A stretch of 64,000 nucleotides of DNA, from assembly GCF_025399835.1 (NCBI RefSeq), contig NZ_JAODVR010000001.1, forward strand, positions 186,001 through 250,000. Reading direction: 5' to 3'. Source of the DNA: Haloarchaeobius sp. HME9146 (lineage in GTDB: Archaea > Halobacteriota > Halobacteria > Halobacteriales > Natrialbaceae). The notes below the pieces were generated by a model, which was not told the DNA's origin, ran no database searches, and saw nothing but the letters and a program-made list of their open reading frames with translations. How positions within the stretch are numbered: the stretch's first letter is position 1; each line of letters begins with the position of its first letter. The position numbers were made by a program, and so were the translations under genes. Below, in pieces: positions 60,656 through 64,000 of the stretch.

Positions 60656-61516
60656 TCAAGTGCTTTTGGTTGCTGGCACCGCGTCGGGCGGGACCCGGCA
60701 GAACTCGTGCTCGCGGAGTCGGCGCGGCGCGTCCGGGTCGTGCGAGGGCAGGACCACGGTCGGTCGCTCCGCGACGAACCGGAGGATGCGTCGCTGGGTC
60801 TCGCGGTGGGTGTCAGCGTCCATCGCCACGCCGTCGACGCGCCGGGCGAGCAGGCTCTGCTGGTCGAAGGCGGCGTCACCGGCGAGGAACAGTTCGCCGT
60901 CGCCGGTGTCGACCACGACCGAGAGGTGACCGTGGGTGTGTCCCGGTGTCGGGACGAGGAACACGCCATGAGCGAGATGGTGTGATGCCGAGAAAGGGCC
61001 GATTTCGGGGCCGTCGAAGGTGATACACGTCGGGGAGAAGTTCGCCGGGAGGTGCTCCCGCAAGGTTCCGTAGCGCGCGCCGCCGGCCATCGCGTCCTCG
61101 TACTCCCGCCGCGAACAGACCACCTCGGCGTCGGGGACGTCGCACAGGCCGTCGACGTGGTCGAAGTGTGCGTGGGTCAGGACGACCGTGGCCACGTCGT
61201 CGGGGTCGAACCCCAGCCGCCGGAGCTGTGGGTCGAGTTCGTCCTCGGGAGCCACGTCGACCTGAAACTGCCACCGGTAGAACCAGCGCGCCAGCGGGGG
61301 GTAGTAGCTGGAAAGTGAGGCCGCCGCGCGTTCGCCCGTGTCGACGACGATGGGACCCTCGGGGTGGTCGATGACCCAGCCGAGGATGGGCAACGGGTCG
61401 TGGAAGTTCGGGTCGAGCGCCCAGCGCAACGTCCGCACGGCCCGGGACTGGCCGCGGCCGCGGTAGTGCGCCTCCTTCACGCGAATCGAGCCGAACCGGA
61501 GGGGGTGGACGTCCAT
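60656..61516 (-). CDS. MBL-fold hydrolase, N-acyl homoserine lactonase-like
   Basis: The 286-aa metallo-beta-lactamase-fold protein has the zinc motif H115-A-H117-F-D119-H120, then PGHTHGHLSVV, LAGDAAFDQQ and a final His in LPSHDPDAP. The order and spacing fit the AHL-lactonase (AttM/AiiA-like) branch, but related enzymes open other lactones or hydrolyse other esters. No signal peptide is visible, so it acts in the cytoplasm. It is divergent from the YqcI/YcgG gene. Confidence 0.8.
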   Translation of the reverse strand: MDVHPLRFGSIRVKEAHYRGRGQSRAVRTLRWALDPNFHDPLPILGWVIDHPEGPIVVDTGERAAASLSSYYPPLARWFYRWQFQVDVAPEDELDPQLRRLGFDPDDVATVVLTHAHFDHVDGLCDVPDAEVVCSRREYEDAMAGGARYGTLREHLPANFSPTCITFDGPEIGPFSASHHLAHGVFLVPTPGHTHGHLSVVVDTGDGELFLAGDAAFDQQSLLARRVDGVAMDADTHRETQRRILRFVAERPTVVLPSHDPDAPRRLREHEFCRVPPDAVPATKST

Positions 61517-61634
61517 GGAACCCGTACGCCGCCGGAGAGTAAGAGCCGTTCGTCGGTCGTGTGGGACGACCCTGATTTCTCAGGCGCTGGGAAGCAACCG
61601 TGGCGTACTAACCGCTGCGCGCTAACTCTGGTGC

Positions 61635-62426
61635 ATGAGTAGACGGGCCGTCACCAGCGGGTCGGACCAGTTGACCGGGACCGACCTCACACGCCTGTTC
61701 GACCAGGAGCGCCTCCACCAGCGCCTCGACGCGGGTACCCTACCCGACTGGGCCGTCGAGCACTACGAGGAGTTCCGGAGCGCCATCCTCGGCGAGCGAA
61801 ACGGCACGCCGTTCCCCTGTTACTTCGGCGTCGACTCCGAGGAGAAGGGCTGGGCCCTGTACACGTTCGTGCCCGGCCTGGACGACGAATCGCTGCTGCA
61901 CTTCCGTGACGTGATGCTGGCGTTCCTGAACACGTACGAACACCACTCGCCGCGGACCTCGCTGGTCGCGTTCTTCCAGCACGACGGGACCGACCTGCCC
62001 GAGGCGGAGTGGTACGAGCGCTACTGGCACGTCCTGCAGTTCCTGCACGACAACGACCCGGAGGCCTGGCCCGAGGAGTTCCCGACCGACCCGGACCATC
62101 ACCAGTTCGAGTACTGCTTCGGCGGGCACCCCATCTTCCCGACGGTCCGGGCCCCGAGCTACGAGCAACGCCACAGCCGCCACAACCCGCACGGGCTGGA
62201 GGTGACGGTCCAGCCCCGGGCCGTCTTCGAGGGCGTCACCGGCGACACCGAAGCTGGACAGCGCGCCCGCGAGGTCATCCAGGGTCGCCTGGAGGACTAC
62301 GATTCGGTCTGCCCGCACGCCCACCTCGGCGAGTGGGAGGACGACACGAGTCACGAGTGGAAGCAGTACATGCTGCCGGACGGTGAGGAGGAACTCGAAG
62401 AGTGCCCGCTGGAGGTTCGGGCGTGA
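61635..62426 (+). CDS. YqcI/YcgG-family protein
   Basis: The 263-aa soluble protein matches PF08892: PFPCYFGVDSEEKGWALYTF near the N-terminus, YWHVLQFLHDNDPEAWPEEFP, and a conserved FGGHPIFPTVRAPSY. Family function is unsettled; some members are linked to haem-dependent guanidine N-hydroxylation (GntA). The conserved Cys and His (SVCPHAHLGEWED) could hold the haem. The end overlaps the next gene by 4 bp (GTGA), so the two are probably translated together. Confidence 0.8.
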   Translation: MSRRAVTSGSDQLTGTDLTRLFDQERLHQRLDAGTLPDWAVEHYEEFRSAILGERNGTPFPCYFGVDSEEKGWALYTFVPGLDDESLLHFRDVMLAFLNTYEHHSPRTSLVAFFQHDGTDLPEAEWYERYWHVLQFLHDNDPEAWPEEFPTDPDHHQFEYCFGGHPIFPTVRAPSYEQRHSRHNPHGLEVTVQPRAVFEGVTGDTEAGQRAREVIQGRLEDYDSVCPHAHLGEWEDDTSHEWKQYMLPDGEEELEECPLEVRA

Positions 62427-62986
62427 GCGAGGACGAGGAGTCAGCGCGACCCGACGCCCTGCTCGTCATCGACGCCCAGTGCGGCTTCGACGAGCCCGGC
62501 TGGGGCGAGGAGCGTTCGACGCCGGAGGCCGAGACGAACATGCAGCGCCTTCTCGAGACCTGGCGCGAGGAGGGCTGGCCGGTCGCCCACGCGAAACACG
62601 ACTCGACCGAGGACGGCTCGCCCCTGCGGCCCGACACCGCCGGGAACGAATTCAAGGAGGGGCTGGAACCCGAGGGCGAGGAACCGGTGTTCGCGAAGAC
62701 CGTCAACAGCGCCTTCATCGGGACCGATTTGGAATCCTGGCTGCGCGAGACGCCCCACGGTCGGGTGGTCATCTGCGGGCTCACCACCGACCACTGCGTC
62801 TCCACGACGACCCGGATGGCCGAAAACCTGGGATTCGACCCCGTGCTGGTGGCCGACGCCACCGCGACGTTCGACCGGGCGATTCCCGGCGGCGGCCACC
62901 TCTCGGCCGAGGAGAACCATCAGGCCGCCCTGGCACACCTCTCGGGCGAGTTCGCGACGGTCGTCGACACCGACGAGTTAGTCTGA
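62423..62986 (+). CDS. Isochorismatase-like cysteine hydrolase
   Basis: The 187-aa enzyme has the catalytic triad of the family: D17 (LLVIDAQ), K92 (FAKTVNSAF) and C125 (TTDHCVSTTTRM), with the cis-peptide ICGLTTD. Members hydrolyse amides such as nicotinamide, biuret or ureas, or vinyl ethers such as isochorismate. The GTG start at 62423 overlaps the YqcI/YcgG stop, hinting at a shared pathway in which that protein oxidises a substrate and this enzyme cleaves it. The 3' end overlaps psiE by 9 bp. Confidence 0.88.
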   Translation: MSEDEESARPDALLVIDAQCGFDEPGWGEERSTPEAETNMQRLLETWREEGWPVAHAKHDSTEDGSPLRPDTAGNEFKEGLEPEGEEPVFAKTVNSAFIGTDLESWLRETPHGRVVICGLTTDHCVSTTTRMAENLGFDPVLVADATATFDRAIPGGGHLSAEENHQAALAHLSGEFATVVDTDELV

Positions 62987-63487
62987 CGCCTCTGCCTCGG
63001 CGGTCGACCCGGCTTCCTTGTCCCCGGCGGTCCGTTCGATGTACAACAACACGCCGAGTCCGAGCAGGACGACCGTGTAGGCCGCCGCCGTCAGCAGCGC
63101 CTCGGTCTTGCTCGCGTACACGTCGGTTCGGAAGACGATTATCTTCCGGACCATCGCGATGACGCCGGTGTAGACGACGATGCGGACGATCTCGGTCGTC
63201 TTCGACTTCTGGGCGTAGGCGAGGACGGTCTGGTACACCTCGACGATGATGAACAGCAACAGCGCGGTGTCGATGAAACCGACCACCACGAGCGGGTCGG
63301 TGATGTCCCCGTTGCCGACCGCGCCGGCGATCTGCATCCCCAGATCGAGCACGCCGACAGCGAACAGGAACACCATCACGACCGCGGCGGCGAACTCGAT
63401 GGCCTGCATGACCACCTCCGTCAGTTCGACCCCGCGGTCGAGGGTGAAACGGGGTCGCTCGGGCGGGCGCGGCAGGTCAGTTGCCAT
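62978..63487 (-). CDS. PsiE-family membrane protein
   Basis: The 169-aa protein has four hydrophobic segments and the PsiE-like pattern with ALLLFIIVEVYQTVLAYA and VYTGVIAMVRKIIVFRTD, ending in an acidic tail. PsiE was named for phosphate-starvation induction in E. coli; function is unclear. The ATG at 63487 is directly preceded by a 9-bp inverted repeat that may control its expression. It converges with the isochorismatase-like gene. Confidence 0.8.
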   Translation of the reverse strand: MATDLPRPPERPRFTLDRGVELTEVVMQAIEFAAAVVMVFLFAVGVLDLGMQIAGAVGNGDITDPLVVVGFIDTALLLFIIVEVYQTVLAYAQKSKTTEIVRIVVYTGVIAMVRKIIVFRTDVYASKTEALLTAAAYTVVLLGLGVLLYIERTAGDKEAGSTAEAEASD

Positions 63488-63488
63488 A

Positions 63489-63513
63489 TCGTGCTAGAGG
63501 AAGGCTAGCACGA
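63489..63513. promoter_or_regulatory. Inverted repeat next to the psiE start codon
   Basis: TCGTGCTAG and CTAGCACGA are separated by 7 bases and end one base before the psiE ATG (63487). As RNA it would make a stable hairpin against the start; as DNA it could be an operator. Confidence 0.5.
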
Positions 63514-63666
63514 AGAAGGGGCAGAACCCTCATCGGGCGAGGTGGTCGGGAGTGCCGACTACACCCGTCGCACTGCACCGGTCGCGAACGTGCCATGCAC
63601 CCCCGAGCCACGCCGTCTCCATTTCGCACGCTTTTTCCCGTTCGGCCCGATTATACCGTACAACGA

Positions 63667-64000
63667 ATGATCTCCAAGGGCTGTGAGCAGTGCGCGGAAG
63701 GCGGAAAGATGGTCATGTTCGTCTACGGCTACTGTGACCAGCGCGACTGCTTCTACTGCCCGCTCGGTGAGAACCGCAAGAACGTCACCGACGTCTACGC
63801 CAACGAGCGCCTCGTCGAGTCCGACGAGGACGTTATCACCGAGGCCAAGCGCATGGACGCCCTGGGCACCTCCATCACCGGCGGCGAACCCCAGGAGGCG
63901 CTGGACCGCACCTGTCACTACCTCTCCCTGCTCAAAGACGAGTTCGGCGAGGACCACCACACCCACCTCTACACCGGCATCACCGGCGGCCGCGAGAACA
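63667..64000 (+). CDS. Radical SAM protein, N-terminal part (3' end outside window)
   Basis: The first 111 codons start MISKGCEQCAEGG and show C6/C9 as a possible extra metal site, then C23, C28 and C31 in YCDQRDCFYCPLG, which would be the iron-sulphur motif. The spacing is C-X4-C-X2-C rather than the usual C-X3-C-X2-C. SITGGEP, the glycine-rich SAM contact, follows. It resembles archaeal COG2108-type radical SAM proteins. The gene runs off the window, so the rest cannot be judged. Confidence 0.85.
   Translation, partial: MISKGCEQCAEGGKMVMFVYGYCDQRDCFYCPLGENRKNVTDVYANERLVESDEDVITEAKRMDALGTSITGGEPQEALDRTCHYLSLLKDEFGEDHHTHLYTGITGGREN

Noticed and set aside
1-64000. Search for tRNA or rRNA genes, CRISPR arrays and insertion sequences
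   Set aside because: Reading the intergenic regions I saw no T-loop GGTTCGAATCC-like signature, no regularly spaced repeats of 24-40 bp and no transposase motif. A covariance-model scan could still find an atypical RNA.

Overview
The window is chromosomal DNA of an extremely halophilic archaeon (class Halobacteria). GC content is high with strong G/C bias at third codon positions. The proteins are very acidic. Twin-arginine (Tat) lipoproteins are present, translation-related genes are archaeal (aRF1, Taw1, CarS), and there is an A-type ATP synthase in the haloarchaeal order H-I-K-E-C-F-A-B-D. Many starts lie 24-32 nt downstream of a TATA-like box, the usual layout of leaderless haloarchaeal transcripts. 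I see no tRNA, rRNA, CRISPR array or insertion sequence. The species cannot be named from the window alone.

Layout. 1-3.5 kb: 3' end of a Hel308-type helicase, gfcR and thrS, the last with a structured 5' leader. 3.6-10.6 kb: a divergent respiratory locus. On the minus strand are the ba3-type oxidase subunits; on the plus strand are a small membrane subunit, a TlpA-like thioredoxin, a DsbD/UreH-like membrane protein and a CcoI-like copper ATPase, which together look like the oxidase and its copper-loading kit. 10.6-12.7 kb: two small membrane proteins, pyrE, carS. 12.7-18.9 kb: a hydantoinase/oxoprolinase-type catabolic cassette (maleate isomerase-like protein, HyuB, HyuA, an atypical Nramp transporter, a CopG-type regulator); hyuB carries a -1 frameshift at a run of six G. 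19-23.7 kb: proline dehydrogenase, DUF502 protein, IlvE, a small HTH protein and the riboflavin pair rbkR-ribB with a 14-bp palindrome upstream.

23.8-29.1 kb: two adjacent, equally long (860 aa) soluble histidine kinases with degenerate receiver domains. 29.1-36.5 kb: taw1, a membrane-anchored K/E/D repeat protein, argS, a MinD-like ATPase, aRF1, a Tat lipoprotein and a zinc-ribbon protein. 36.6-45.6 kb: the complete A-type ATP synthase operon. 45.8-51.5 kb: a methyltransferase overlapped at its 3' end by a convergent pilin gene, a divergent pair of envelope proteins (one with a cytoplasmic winged helix), and etfBA.

51.9-58 kb: a BMP-family Tat lipoprotein directly followed by a chemotaxis transducer, and then a second transducer whose signalling half is almost the same but whose sensor is different. 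No permease or ATPase is present, so this looks like a binding-protein-dependent taxis module comparable in plan to BasB/BasT and CosB/CosT but with a different class of binding protein. 58.1-64 kb: a polyprenyl synthase, DUF373 membrane protein, MBL-fold hydrolase, YqcI/YcgG protein, isochorismatase-like hydrolase, PsiE-like protein and the start of a radical SAM protein cut by the window edge.

The leading candidates for undescribed biology are the BMP lipoprotein/transducer module, the hydantoinase cassette with its atypical Nramp protein and decamer repeats, the thrS leader with competing helices, and the twin kinases.
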